64,000 nt of DNA from contig CAMGYJ010000010.1 of assembly GCA_946122785.1 (NCBI GenBank), positions 52,576,162-52,640,161 of the forward strand. The letters are read 5' to 3'. The translations under genes were made by a program, and so were the position numbers. Below the pieces are notes generated by a model, which made no database searches, was not told where the DNA came from, and saw only the letters and a list, made by a program, of their open reading frames with translations. This document shows positions 9,407-23,629 of the stretch, piece by piece (within the stretch, counting starts at the first letter, position 1; the number at the start of each line of letters is the position of its first letter). Source of the stretch: Linum tenue. Taxonomy: Eukaryota; Streptophyta; Magnoliopsida; Malpighiales; Linaceae.

Positions 9407-9612
9407 GATCTCAGTTTGTTAAATCTTGAGTTTGATGGTTCTTGAGTACTTTAGAAGAACTATGTCTTTGATTAGTGTTCCGAAAGAAAATAAATGAATG
9501 AATGAGTAATTGAATTTCCTTTTCAACGCAATATGTGTACAAATGAATGTTTTGGACAGGCTGCACCCAAGGTGTGTTCAATGTGTGCAGGTTGCTGAGG
9601 AGAGCCACTGAC
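9407..9612 (+). other. 3' untranslated region of copia element
   Basis: About 200 bp between ORF3 and the PPT with no ORF on the element strand. It holds AATAAATGAATGAATGAG near 9489, which could act as a poly(A) signal for an internal transcript. Nothing else is recognised. Confidence 0.5.
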
Positions 9613-9628
9613 AAGCTTAGGGGGAGAA
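9613..9628 (+). other. Polypurine tract of copia element
   Basis: AAGCTTAGGGGGAGAA ends exactly at the first base of the 3' LTR. A GGGGGAGAA tract in this place primes plus-strand DNA synthesis and is typical of plant copia elements. Confidence 0.93.
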
Positions 9629-10544
9629 TGTTGGAAGATGGCAAGCTTGCGTCAGGCTCTATTTGAGGAAATTGCTTGAACAAAAGGAAATTCCATTCTC
9701 GAGTGAACAACTAAGGAAGGCATCACCAAATCAGAATCAAAGCAAGATCAGCTTAATTGATTGTGTGAGGGTTAACGGTTGGGAGGACATTTTGTATAAA
9801 GAGAAAAAGCTATGGGTAGAGAGAGGTGTCCTTTTCGAGAGAATCAAAACAAGAGCAAAGAGTGCGGTCAGAGTTTTGATTATAGAAGGAGAGTGCTGTC
9901 AGAGAGATAGCTTGAAGGAGTGGTGTGAGTTTGAACTACAGCAGGGAGCAGTAGGTTCGAAGGGGTTCTGATCAAAGTGACGGGGAGTCACTGTGAGATC
10001 AAGCTGTACACTGTAATCCGAAACACAGAGTATAGTATAACGTCGAAGGTCTCATATCAGAGATCCTTCGACCGTGGATTAGTCGGTGTTAGGTTCCATT
10101 GATTGCCTAACACCGGATACCACGTAAAAAGATCGTGTCTGAGTTTATTTAAGTTTTTACTGTTTCATTTCATTTCCAGTTATTTCTAAAAGACCTTGAT
10201 CTAGTGCGAAGTGTGAATTCTACAGAGCAGGTTTGATTCTCTGGCTCGAGGGAGGAAGAAGAAAGAAGTGTTTGCAAAACGCAGAGTTTAACTCAAGCAA
10301 GTTGGGCCGGTTTCACTTTAGCCTTCAGATATTCATTAGAGCCCAACCCGTTTCAATTAACTTGCTGCCGTTTTGACAAATACAAAGAGAGAAGTCTCTT
10401 TACTCTTATCGCTGACTTATTTTCAATTCATTTCACCTTCCTCACTTGATTTGGCCGAAATCGCAGTTAGGGTTTTCAGATTCCCAAATTGTCGAAGAAC
10501 AGGGGAGATTTGGCTCTTGAGTCTCGCGCTCGACTCTACCAACA
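9629..10544 (+). repeat. 3' LTR of copia element
   Basis: 916 bp, TGTTGG...CCAACA, with one visible difference from the 5' LTR (near 9883). The two palindromes recur at 10042-10072 and 10084-10115 and the possible TATA at 10146-10153. ORFs at 9663-9971 and 10373-10696 lie in the LTR or run into the satellite and are not genes. Confidence 0.97.
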
Positions 10545-10549
10545 GATTA
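10545..10549. repeat. Target-site duplication GATTA, right of copia element
   Basis: Exact repeat of 2405-2409; the satellite then resumes with TGTCCATTAAG in the correct register. Confidence 0.97.
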
Positions 10550-13272
10550 TGTCCATTAAGAACCGATTCGGGCGGATTTATTCCGAGTCCATTTTTAGCA
10601 GATTCCAAAGGGGTACCATCACAGATTTCTGGCAATTTTTCCGAAATGCCATTTTCTTTGGATTCTGGAGGCTATAGATCACGGAATCAGGCCTAGGTTA
10701 TTCTCCACCGATAATGAAGTCTATTAATCCTATTCTCCACGGATGATAAGTCCATTAAGCTCAGATTTATGTCAATTTATTTTCGGATGGCATTTTCGTA
10801 ATTTATGGGTCGACGAAAGGCTCTTTTTCTTTGGATTTTGAAGGCTACAGGTCACGGATTCGCCCTGAGGCTATTCTTCAATGATGATTAAGTCCATTAA
10901 GCACCGATTTGGTTGGATTTATTCCGGGTCAATTTTTGGCAGATTCGTAAGGGGTACCTTCACAGATTTCGCGCGATTTTTCCGAAATGACATTTATTTA
11001 GATTTTGGACGCTACAGATCACGTAATCAGGCCGTGGCTACTCTCCACCGATAATGAAGGGTATTGATCTTATTCTCCAAGGATGATAAGTCCATTAAGC
11101 ACCGATCTGGACCAATTTATTTTCGGATGGCATTTTCGTAATTTATGGGTTGACGAAAGGCCATTTTCTTTGGATTTTAAAAGGCTACAAGTCACGGATT
11201 CGGCCTGGGGCTATTCTTCAATGATGATTAAGTTCATTAAGCAACGATATGGGTGCATTTATTCCAGGTCAATTTTTGGCAGATTCCAAAGAGGTACCAT
11301 CACATATTTCGGGCGATTTTTCTGAAATGCCATTTTCTTTCGATTCTGGAGGCTACAGATCACAGAATCAGGCCGAGGCTATTCTATGCCGATAATGAAG
11401 TCTATTGATCCTATTTTCCAAGGATGATAAATCCATTAAGCACCGATTTGGGCCAATTTTTTCGGATGGCATTTTCATAATTTATGGGGCGACGAAAGGC
11501 CATTTTATTTGGATTTTGAAGGCTACTGATCACGGAATCGGCCTGAGGCTATTCTTCAACGATGATTATGTCCATTAAGAACCGATTTGGGCGGATTTAT
11601 TCCGAGTCCATTTTTAGCAGGTTCCAAAGGGGTACCATCACAGATTTCTGGCAATTTTTCCGAAATTCCATTTTCTTTGGATTTTGGAGTCTACAGATCA
11701 CAGAATCAGGCCGAGGCTATTCTCCCCCGATAATGAAGTCTATTAATCCTATTCTCCACTGATGATATATCCATTAATCACCGATTTGGGCCAATTTATT
11801 TTCGGATGACATTTTCGTAATTTATGAGGCGACGAAAGGCTATTTTTCTTTGGATTTTAAAGGCTGCAGGTCACGGATTAGGCCTGAGACTATTCTTCAA
11901 CGATGATTAAGTCCATTAAGCACCGATTTGGTCGGATTTATTCCGGGTCAATTTTTGGCAGATTCCAAAGGGGTACCTTCATAGATTTCGCGCGATTTTC
12001 TGAAATGACATTTCTTTTGATTTTGGACGCTACAGGTCACGGAATCAGGTCGTGGCTATTCTCCATCGATAATGAAGGGTATTGATCTTATTCTCCAAGG
12101 ATGATAAGTCTATTAAGCACTGATCTGGACCAATTTATTTTCGGATGGCATTTTCGTAATTTATGGGGCGACGAAAGGCCATTTTCTTTGCATTTTGAAG
12201 GCTACAGGTCACGGATTGCCTGAGGCTATTCTTCAACAAAGATTAAGTTCATTAAGCACCGATTTGGGTGCATTTATTCCGGGTCAATTTTTGGCAGATC
12301 CCAAAGGGGTACCATCACAGATTTCGGGCGATTTTTCCGAAATGCCATTTTCTTTCGATTCTGGAAGCTACAGATCATGGAATTAGGCCGAGAATATTCT
12401 CCACCGATAATGAAGTCTATTGATCATATTATCCAAGGATGATAAGTCCATTAAGCACCGATTAGGACCAATTTTTTCGGATGGCATTTTCGCAATTTAT
12501 TGGGCGACGAAAGGCCAATTTATTTGGATTTTGAAGGGAACTGATCACGGATTCGGCCTAAGGCTATTCTTCAACGACGATTATGTCCATTAAGCACCGA
12601 TATGGGCAGATTGATTCCTAGTCCATTTTTAGCAGATTCCAAAGGGGCCATCACAGATTTCAAGCCATTTTTCCGAAATGCCATTTTCTTTGGATTCTGA
12701 AGGTTACGGATCACGGAATCATGCCAAGGCTATTCTCCACCGATAATGAAGTCTATTGATCATGTTCTCCATGGATGATAAGTCCATTATGCACCAATTT
12801 TGGGCGAATTTATTTTCGGATGGCATTTTCTTAATTTATGGGGCGACGAAAGGCTATTTTTCTTTGGATTTTGAAGGCTACAGGTCACAGATTCGGCTTG
12901 AGGCTATTCTTCAACGATGATTATGTCCATTAAGCACCCATTTGGCCGGATTTATTCCGAGTCCATTTTTAGCAGATTCCAAAGGGGTACTATCACAGAT
13001 TTCTGGCAATTTTTCCGAAATGCCATTTTCTTTGGATTCTGGAGGCTATAGATCACGGAATCAGGCCTGGGTTATTCTCCACCGATAATGAAGTCTATTA
13101 ATCCTATTCTCCACGGACGATAAGTCCATTAAGCTCCGATTTGGGCTAATTTATTTTCGGATGGCATTTTCGTAATTTATGGGGCGACCAAAGGCTATTT
13201 TTCATTGGATTTTGAAGGCTACAGGTCACGGATTCGGCCTGAGGAAATTCTTCAACGATGATTAAGTTCATT
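10550..13272. repeat. About 4.07-kb higher-order repeat, copy 1 (right part; left part 1060-2409)
   Basis: With the copia insertion removed, sequence from 1060 matches sequence 4073 bp further on, unit by unit (12 units). Example pairs are 11083/15156, 11562/15635 and 12195/16269. Sampled lines look about 98-99% identical. The copia insertion split this copy. Confidence 0.85.
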
Positions 13273-16200
13273 AAGCACCGATTTGGGTGCATTTATTCTG
13301 GGTCAATTTTTGGCAGATTCCAAAGGGGTACCATCACAGATTTCGGGCGATTTTTCCGAAATGCCATTTTCTTTCGATTCTGGAGGCTACAGATCACGGA
13401 ATCAGGCCGAGGCTATTCTCCACCGATAATGAAGTCTATTGATCCTATTTTCCAAGGATGATAAGTCCATTAAGCACCGATTTGGAACAATTTTTTCGGA
13501 TGGCATTTTCGTAATTTATGGGGCGACGAAGGGCCATTTTATTTGGATTTTGAAGGCTACTGATCACGGAATCGGCCTGAGGCTATTCTTCAACGATGAT
13601 TATGTCCATTAAGAAACGATTTGGGCGGATTTATTCCGAGTCTATTTTTAGCAGATTCCAAAGGGGTACCATCACATATTTCTGGCAATTTTTCCGAAAT
13701 GCCATTTTCTTTGGATTCTGGAGGCTATAGATCACGGAATTAGGCCTAGTTTATTCTCCACCGATAATGAAGTCTATTAATCCTATTCTCCACGGATGAT
13801 AAGTCCATTAAGCTCAGATTTATGTCAATTTATTTTCGGATGGCATTTTCGTAATTTATGGTGCGACGAAAGGCTCTTTTTATTTTTATTTTGAAGGCTA
13901 CAGGTCACGGATTCGGCCTGAGGCTATTCTTCAACGATGATTAAGTCCATTAAGCACCGATTTGGTCGGATTTATTCCTGGTCAATTTTTGGCAGATTCC
14001 AAAGGGGTACCTTCATAGATTTCGCGCGATTTTTCTGAAATGACATTTCTTTTGATTTTGGACGCTACAGATCACGGAATCAGGCCGTGGCTATTCTCCC
14101 CCGATAATGAAGGGTATTGATCTTATTCTCCAAGGATGATAAGTCTATTAAGCACTGATCTGGACCAATTTATTTTCAGATGGCATTTTCGTAATTTATG
14201 GGGCGACGAAAGACCATTTTCTTTCCATTTTGAAGGCTACAGGTCACGGATTCGGCCTGAGGCTATTCTTCAACAAAGATTAAGTTCATCAAGCACCGAT
14301 TTGGGTGCATTTATTCCGGGTCAATTTTTGGCAGATCCCAAAGGGGTACTATCACAGATTTCGGGCGATTTTTCCGAAATGCCATTTTCTTTCGATTCTG
14401 GAAGCTACAGATCATGGTATTAGGCCGAGAATATTCTCGACCGATAATGAAGTCTATTGATCTTATTCTCCAAGGATGATAAGTCCATTAAGCACCGATT
14501 AGGACCAATTTATTTTTGGATGGCATTTTCGTAATTTATGGGGCGACGAAAGGCCATTTTATTTGGATTTTGAAGGCTACTGATCACGGAATCGGCCTGA
14601 GGCTATTCTTCAACGTTGATTATGTCCATTAAGAACCGATTTAGGCGGATTTATTCCGAGTCCATTTTTAGCAGATTCCAACGGGGTACCATCACAGATT
14701 TCTGGCAATTTTTCCGAAATGCCATTTTCTTTGGATTCTGGAGGCTATAGATCACGGAATCAGGCCTAGGTTATTCTCCACCGATAATGAAGTCTATTAA
14801 TCCTATTCTCCACGGATGATAAGTCCATTAAGCTCAGATTTATGTCAATTTATTTTTGGATGGCATTTTCGTAATTTATGGGTCGACGAAAGGCTCTTTT
14901 TCTATGGATTTTGAAGGCTACAGGTCACGGATTCGCCCTGAGGCTATTCTTCAATGATGATTAAGTCCATTAAGCACCGATTTGGTTGGATTTATTCCTG
15001 GTCAATTTTTGGCAGATTCGTAAGGGGTACCTTCACAGATTTCGCGCGATTTTTTCGAAATGACATTTATTTAGATTTTGGACGCTACAGATCACGTAAT
15101 CAGGCCGTGGCTACTCTCCACCGATAATGAAGGGTATTGATCTTATTCTCCAAGGATGATAAGTCCATTAAGCACCGATCTGGACCAATTTATTTTCGGA
15201 TGGCATTTTCGTAATTTATGGGTTGACGAAAGGCCATTTTCTTTGGATTTTAAAAGGCTACAAGTCACGGATTCGGCCTGGGGCTATTCTTCAACGATGA
15301 TTAAGTTCATTAAGCAACGATATGGGTGCATTTATTCCGGGTCAATTTTTGGCAGATTCCAAAGAGGTACCATCACATATTTCGGGCGATTTTTCTGAAA
15401 TGCCATCTTCTTTCGATTCTGGAGGCTACAGATCACGGAATCAGGCCGAGGCTATTCTACGCCGATAATGAAGTCTATTGATCCTATTTTCCAAGGATGA
15501 TAAATCCATTAAGCACCGATTTGGGCCAATTTTTTCGGATGGCATTTTCATAATTTATGGGGCGACGAAAGGCCATTTTATTTGGATTTTGAAGGCTACT
15601 GATCACGGAATCGGCCTGAGGCTATTCTTCAACGATGATTATGTCCATTAAGAACCGATTTGGGCGGATTTATTCCGAGTCCATTTTTAGCAGGTTCCAA
15701 AGGGGTACCATCACAGATTTCTGGCAATTTTTCGGAAATTCCATTTTCTTTGGATTTTGGAGTCTACAGATCACAGAATCAGGCCGAGGCTATTCTCCCC
15801 CGATAATGAAGTCTATTAATCCTATTCTCCACTGACGATATGTCCATTAATCACCGATTTAGGCCAATTTATTTTCGGATGACATTTTTCGTAATTTATG
15901 AGGCGACGAAAGGCTATTTTTCTTTGGATTTTAAAGGCTGCAGGTCACGGATTAGGCCTGGGACTATTCTTCAACGATGATTAAGTCCATTAAGCACCGA
16001 TTTGGTCGGATTTATTCCGGTTCAATTTTTGGCAGATTCCAAAGGGGTACCTTCATAGATTTCGCGCGATTTTCTGAAATGACATTTCTTTTGATTTTGG
16101 ACGCTACAGGTCACGGAATCAGGCCGTGGCTATTCTCCACCGATAATGAAGGGTATTGATCTTATTCTCCAAGGATGATAAGTCTATTAAGCACTGATCT

Positions 16201-17345
16201 GGACCAATTTATTTTCGGATGGCATTTTCGTAATTTATGGGGCGACGAAAGGCCATTTTCTTTGCATTTTGAAGGCTACATGTCACGAATTGCCTGAGGC
16301 TATTCTTCAACAAAGATTAAGTTCATTAAGCACCGATTTGGGTGCATTTATTCCGGGTCAATTTTTGGCAGATCCCAAAGGGGTACCATCACAGATTTCG
16401 GGCGATTTTTCCGAAAATGCCATTTTCTTTCGATTCTGGAAGCTACAGATCATGGAATTAGGCCGAGAATATTCTCCACCGATAATGAAGTCTATTGATC
16501 ATATTATCCAAGGATGATAAGTCCATTAAGCACCGATTAGGACCAATTTTTTCGGATGGCATTTTCGCAATTTATTGGGCGACGAAAGGCCAATTTATTT
16601 GGATTTTGAAGGCAACTGATCACGGATTCGGCCTAAGGCTATTCTTCAACGACGATTATGTCCATTAAGCACCGATATGGGCAGATTGATTCCTAGTCCA
16701 TTTTTAGCAGATTCCAAAGGGGCCATCACAGATTTCAAGCCATTTTTCCGAAATGCAATTTTCTTTGGATTCTGAAGGTTACGGATCACGGAATCATGCC
16801 AAGGCTATTCTCCACCGATAATGAAGTCTATTGATCCTGTTCTCCATGGATGATAAGTCCATTATGCACCAATTTTGGGCGAATTTATTTTCGGATGGCA
16901 TTTTCTTAATTTATGGGGCGACGAAAGGCTATTTTTCTTTGGATTTTGAAGGCTACATGTCACAGATTCGGCTTGAGGCTATTCTTCAACGATGATTATG
17001 TCCATTAAGCACCCATTTGGGCGGATTTATTCCGAGTCCATTTTTAGCAGATTCCAAAGGGGTACTATCACAGATTTCTGGCAATTTTTCCGAAATGCCA
17101 TTTTCTTTGGATTCTGGAGGCTATAGATCACGGAATCAGGCCTGGGTTATTCTCCACCGATAATGAAGTCTATTAATCCTATTCTCCACGGATGATAAGT
17201 CCATTAAGCTCCGATTTGGGCTAATTTATTTTCGGATGGCATTTTCGTAATTTATGGGGCGACCAAAGGCTATTTTTCATTGGATTTTGAAGGCTACAGG
17301 TCAAGGATTCGGCCTGAGGCAATTCTTCAACGATGATTAAGTTCA
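13273..17345. repeat. About 4.07-kb higher-order repeat, copy 2
   Basis: Second copy of the 12-unit block. It keeps the uninterrupted copia target CAACGTTGATTATGTCC at about 14611-14627. The match to the preceding copy extends to about 17510, then the order changes (ATTGTTCCTATTCTCC replaces ATTGATCCTATTTTCC). Confidence 0.85.
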
Positions 17346-20300
17346 TTAAGCACCGATTTGGGTGCATTTATTCTGGGTCAATTTTTGGCAGATTCCAAAG
17401 GGGTACCATCACAGATTTCGGGCGATTTTTCCGAAATGCCATTTTCTTTCGATTCTGGAGGCTACAGATCACGGAATCAGGCCGAGGCTATTCTCCACCG
17501 ATAATGAAGTCTATTGTTCCTATTCTCCAAGGATGATAAGTCCATTAAGCACCGATTTGGACCAATTTATTTTTGGATGGCATTTTCGCAATTTAAGGGG
17601 CGACGAAAGGCCATTTTAATTGGATTTTGAAGGCTACTTATCACGGATTCGGCTTGAGGCTATTCTTCAACGATGATTATGTCCATTAAGCTCCGATTTG
17701 TGCGGATTTATTCCGAGTCCATTTTAAGCAGATTCCAAAGGGGTACCATCACAGATTTCGGGAAATTTTTCTGAAATGCCATATTCTTTGGATTCTTGAG
17801 GCTACAGATCACGGAATCAGGCCGAGGCTATTATCCACCGATAATGAAGTCTATTAATCCTATTCTCCACGGATGATAAGTCCATTAAGCACCGATTTGG
17901 GCCAATTTATTTTTGGATGGCATTTTCGTAATTTATGGGGCGACGAAAGGCTATTTTTCTTTGGATTTTGAAGGCTACAGGTCACGGATTCGGCCTGATG
18001 CTATTCTTCAATGATGATTAAGTTCATTAAGCACCGATTTGGTCGGATTTATTCCAGGTCAATTTTTGGGAGATTGCAAAGGGGTACCATCACAGATTTC
18101 AGGCAATTTTTCCGAAATGCCATTTTCTTTTGATTCTGGAGGCTACAGATCACGGAATCATGCCAAGGCTATTCTCCACCGATAATGAAGTCTATTGATC
18201 CTGTTCTCCATGGATGATAAGTCCATTAAGCACCAATTTGCGCGAATTTATTTTCGGATGACATTTTCGTAATTTATGGGGCGACCAAAGGCTATTTTCA
18301 TTGGATTTTGAAGGCTACAGGTCACGGATTCGGCCTGAGGCAATTCTTCAACGATGATTAAGTTCATTAAGCTCCGATTTGGGTGCATTTATTCCCGGTC
18401 AATTTTTGGCAGATTCCAAAGGGGTACCATCACAGATTTCGGGCGATTTTTCCGAAATGCCATTTTCTTTGGATTCTGGAGGCTACAGATCACAGAATCA
18501 GGTCGAGGCTATTCTCCACCGATAATGAAGTCTATTGATCCTGTTCTCCATGGATGATAAGTCCATTAAGCACCAATTTGGGCGAATTTATTTTCGGATG
18601 ACATTTTCGTAATTTATGGGGCGACCAAAGGCTATTTTTCATTGGATTTTGAAGGCTACAGGTCACGGATTCGGCGTGAGGCAATTCTTCAACGATGATT
18701 AAGTTCATTAAGCAACGATTTGGGTGCATTTATTCTGGGTCAATTTTTTGCAGATTCCAAAGGGGTACCATCACAGATTTCGGGCGATTTTTCCGAAATG
18801 TCATTTTCTTTCGATTCTGGAGGCTACAGATCACGGAATCAGGCCGAGGCTATTCTCCACCGATAATGAAGTCTATTGTTCCTATTCTCCAAGGATGATA
18901 AGTCCATTAAGCACCGATTTGGACCAATTTATTTTCGGATGGCATTTTCGCAATTTAAGGGGCGACGAAAGGCCATTTTATTTGGATTTTGAAGGCTACT
19001 TATCACACATTCGGCCTGAGGCAATTATTCAACGATGATTATGTCCATTAAGCACCAATTTGGGCGGATTTATTCCGAGTCCATTTTAAGCAGATTCCAA
19101 AGGGGTACCATCACAGATTTCGGGCAATTTTTCTGAAATGCCATATTCTTTGGATTCTGGAGGCTACAGATCACGGAATCAGGCGAGGCTATTCTACACC
19201 GATAATGAAGTCTATTAATCCTATTCTCCACGGATGACAAGTCCATTAAGCACCGATTTGGGCCAATTTATTTTTGGATGGCATTTTCGTAATTTATGGG
19301 TCGACGAAAGGCTATTTTTCTTTGGATTTTGAAGGCTACAGGTTACGGATTTGGCCTGAGGCTATTCTTCAATGATGATTAATTTCATTATGCACCGATT
19401 TGGTCGGATTTATTCCGGGTCAATTTTTGGCAGATTCCAAAGGGGTACCATCACAGATTTCAGGCAATTTTTCCGAAATGCCATTTTCTTTTGATTCTGC
19501 AGGCTACAGATCACGGAATCATGCCAAGGCTATTCTCCACCGATAATGAAGTCTATTGATCCTGTTCTCCATGGATGATAAGTCCATTAAGCACCAATTT
19601 GGGCGAATTTATTTTCGGATGACATTTTCGTAATTTATGGGGCGACCAAAGGCTATTTTCATTGGATTTTGAAGGCTACAGGTCACGGATTCGGCCTGAG
19701 GCAATTCTTCAACGATGATTAAGTTTCTTAAGCACCGATTTGGGTGCATTTATTCCGGGTCAATTTTTGGCAGATTCCAAAGGGGTACCATCACAGATTT
19801 CAGGCAATTTTTCCGAAATGCCATTTTCTTTGGATTCTGGAGGCTACAGATCACAGAATCAGGTCGAGGCTATTCTCCACCGATAATGAAGTCTATTAAT
19901 TGTATTCTCCATGGATGATAATTCCATTAAGCACCAATTTGGGCCAATTTATTTTTTGATGGCATTTTCGTAATTTATGGGGCGACGAAAGGCTATTTTT
20001 CTTTGGATTTTGAAGGCTACAGGTCACGGATTCGGCCTGAGGCTATTCTTCAACGATGATTAAGTCCATTAAGCACCGATTTGGTCAGATTTATTCCGGG
20101 TCAATTTTTGGTAGATTCTAAAGGGGTACCTTCACAGATTTACCGCGATTTTACCGAAATGCCATTTTCTTTCGATTTTGGACCCTACAGATCACGGAAT
20201 CAGGCCGAGGCTATTATCCACCGATAATGAAGTCTATTGATCTTATTCTCCTAGGATGATAAGTCCATCAAGCACCGATTTTGACCAATTTCTTTTGGAT

Positions 20301-23300
20301 GACATTTTCGTAATTTACGGGGCGACGAAAGGCCATTTTATTTGGATTTTTAAGGCTACTGATCACGGATTCGGCTTGAGGCTATTCTTCAATGAGAATT
20401 AAGTTCATTAACCACCGATTTGGGTGCATTTATTCCCGGTCAATTTTTTTCAGATTCCTAAGTGGTACCATCAGAGATTTCGTGCGATTTTTCCGAAATG
20501 CCATTTTCTTTCAATTCTGGAGGCTACAGATCAGGGAATCAGGCCGAGGCTATTCTTCACCGATAATGAAGTCTATTGATCCTATTCTCCAAGGATGATA
20601 AGTCCATTAAGCACTGATTTGGACCAATTTCTTTCGGATGACATTTTCGTAATTTATGGGGCGACAAAAGGCCATTTTATTTGGATTTTTAAGGCTACTG
20701 ATCACGGATTCGGCATGAGGCTATTCTTCAATGAGGATTCTGTTCATTAACTACCGATTTGGGTGCATTTATTCCGGGTCAATTTTTGGCAGATTCCAAA
20801 GGGGTACCATCACAAATTTCGAACAATTTTTCCGTAATGCCATTTTCTTTCGTTTCTGGAGGCTACAGATCACGGAATCTGGCCGAGGCTATTCTCCACC
20901 GATAATAAAGTCTATTGATCCTATTCTCCACGGATGATAAGTCCATTAAGCACCGATTTGGACCAATTTATTTTCGAATGGCATTTTCGAAATTTATGGG
21001 GCGACGAAAGGCCATTTTCTTTGGATTTTGAAGGCTACAGGTCTCGGATTCGCCCTGAGGCTATTCTTCAACGATGATTAAGTTCGTTAAGCACCGATTT
21101 GGGTGCATTTATTCCGGGTCAATTTTTGGCAGATTCCAAAGGGGTACATTCACAGATTTCGGCGATTTTTCCGAAATGCCATTTTCCTTCGATTATGGAG
21201 GCTACAGATCACGGGATCAGGCCGAGGCTATTCTCCACCAATAGTGAAGTCTATTGATCCGATTGTCCACGGATGATATGTCCATTAAGCAAATATTTGG
21301 GCCAATTTATTTTGAGATGGCATTTTTCGTAATTTATAGGGCGACGAAAGGTCATTTTTCTTTGGATTTTGAAGGATACAAGTCATGGATTCGGCCTGAG
21401 GCTCTTCTTCAACGATGATTAAGTCCATTAAGCACCGTTTTGGCGGATTTATTCCGGGTTAATTTTTGGCAGATTCCAAAGGGGGTACCATCACAGATTT
21501 CGGCGATTTTTCCGAAATGCCATTTTCTTTCGATTCTGGAGGCTAAAGATCACGGAATCAGGCCGAGGCTATTCTCCATCTTTAATGAAGTCTATTGATC
21601 CTATTCTCCACGGATGATAAGTCCATTAAGCACCGATTTGGGCCAATTTATTTTCGGATGACATTTTCATAATTTATGGGGCGACGAAAGGCTATTTTCT
21701 TTGGATTTTGAAGGCTACAGGTCACGGATTCGGCCTTAGGCTATTCTTCAAGATTGATTCAGTCCATTAAGCACCAATTTTGGCGGATTTATTCCTGGTC
21801 GATTTTTTGTAGTTTCCAAAGTGGTACTATCACAGATTTTTGGCGATTTTTCTAAAATGCCATTTTCTTTCGATTATTGAGGCTACAGATCACGGAATCA
21901 GGCCGAGGCTATTCTCCACCGATAATAGAGTCTATTGACCCTATTCTACACGGATGATAAGTCCATTAAGCACCAACTTGGGCCAATTTATTTTCGGATG
22001 ACATTTTCGTAATTTATGGGGCGACGAAAGGCCATTTCCTTTGGATTTTGAAGGCTACAAGTCATGGATTCGGCCTGAGGCTATACTTCAACGACGATTT
22101 TATCCATTTAGCACCGATTTGGGCGGATTTATTTCGGGTCAATTTTTGGCAGATTCCAAAGGGGTACAATCATAGATTCCAAAGGCTACATCTCACGGAA
22201 TCAGGTTTAGGCTATTCTCCATGGATGATAAGTCCATTAAGCACGGATTTGGGCCAATTTATTCTTGGATTGCTTTTTCGTAATTTAAGGGGCGATGAAA
22301 GGCAATTTTCTTTGCATTTTGAAGGCTACAGGTCACGAATTCGGCCTGAGGCTATTCTTCAATGATGATTAAGTCCATTAAGCAGCGATTTGGAAGGATT
22401 TATTCAGGGTCAATTTTTTGCAGATTCCAAAGCGGTACCATCACAGATATCGGGCGATTTTTCCGAAATGCCATTTTCTTTGGATTCAGGAGGCTATGGA
22501 TCACGAAATCAGGCCGAGGCTATTCTTCACCGATAATGAAGTCTATTGATCCTATTCTCCACGGATGATAGGTCCATTAAGCACCGATTTGGGCCAATTT
22601 ATTTTCGGATGGCATTTTTGTAATTTATGGGGCGACGAAAGGCCTTTTTCTTTGAATTTTGAAAGCTACAGGTCATGGATTCGTCCTGAGGCTTTTATTC
22701 AACGATGATTATGTCCATTAAGCATCGATTTGGGCGGATTTATTTCGGGTCAATTTTTGGCAGATTCCAAAGGGGTACCATCACAGATTTCAGGCGATTT
22801 TTCCAAAATGCCATTTTCTTTCGATTCTAGAGGCTACAGATCACGGAATCAGGTCGAGGCTATTCTCCACCGATAATGAAGTCTATTGATCCTATTCTCT
22901 ACGGATAATAAGTCCATTAAGCACCGATTTGGGCCAATTTATTTTCGGATACCATTTTCGTAATTAATGGTGCGACGAAAGGCCATTTTCTTTTTTATTT
23001 TTAAGGTTACAAGTCACGAATTTGGCCTAAGGCTATTATTCAACGTTGAGTAAGTCCATTAAGCACCAATTTGGGATAATTTATTCCGACTCAATTTTTG
23101 GCAGATTCTAAAGGGGGTACCATCACAGATTTCGGGCGATTTTTCAGAAATGCCATTTTCTTTCGATTCTGGAGGCTACAGATCTCGGAATCAGGCTGAG
23201 GCTATTCTCCACCAATAATTAAATCTATTGATCTTATTCTCCATGGAAGATAAATCCATTAAGCACTGATTTGGGCCAATTTATTTTGGATAGCATTTTC

Positions 23301-23629
23301 GTAATTTATGGAGCGACGAAAGGCCATTTTCTTTGGATTTTGAAGGTTACAGGTCACGGATTTGGCTTGAGGCTATTCTTCAACGATGATTCAGTCCATT
23401 AAGCACTGATTTGGGCGGATTTATTCCTGGTCGATTTTAGTTAGATTCCAAAGGGGTACTATCACAGATTTCGGGCGATTTTTCCTAAATGCTTTTTTCT
23501 TTGGATTCTGGAGGCTACAGATCATGGAATCAGGCCGAGGCTATTCTCCACCGATAATGAAGTCAATTGATCCTATTCTCCACGGATGATAAGTTCATTA
23601 AGCACCGATTTGGGTCAATTTATTTTCGG

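Larger units (their letters stand above)
2410..10544 (+). mobile_element. Ty1/copia Sirevirus-type LTR retrotransposon, full length, one pol frameshift
   Basis: The 8135-bp element is bounded by 916-bp direct LTRs (TG...CA) and a perfect 5-bp target duplication. The order is LTR, initiator-Met PBS, gag, protease, integrase, reverse transcriptase, RNase H (the copia order), an extra ORF, PPT and LTR. Sirevirus features are visible: a large gag with a coiled coil and several zinc knuckles, VDGLKHNLFSIS in the region after protease, ELTYFLGLQ after the YVDD box, a third ORF after pol, and palindromes in the LTR. The LTRs differ at one position that I could find. By the LTR-divergence clock, with an assumed grass rate of 1.3e-8 per site per year, this would be about 40 thousand years. 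That figure is inference only, since the species is unknown. Confidence 0.97.
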
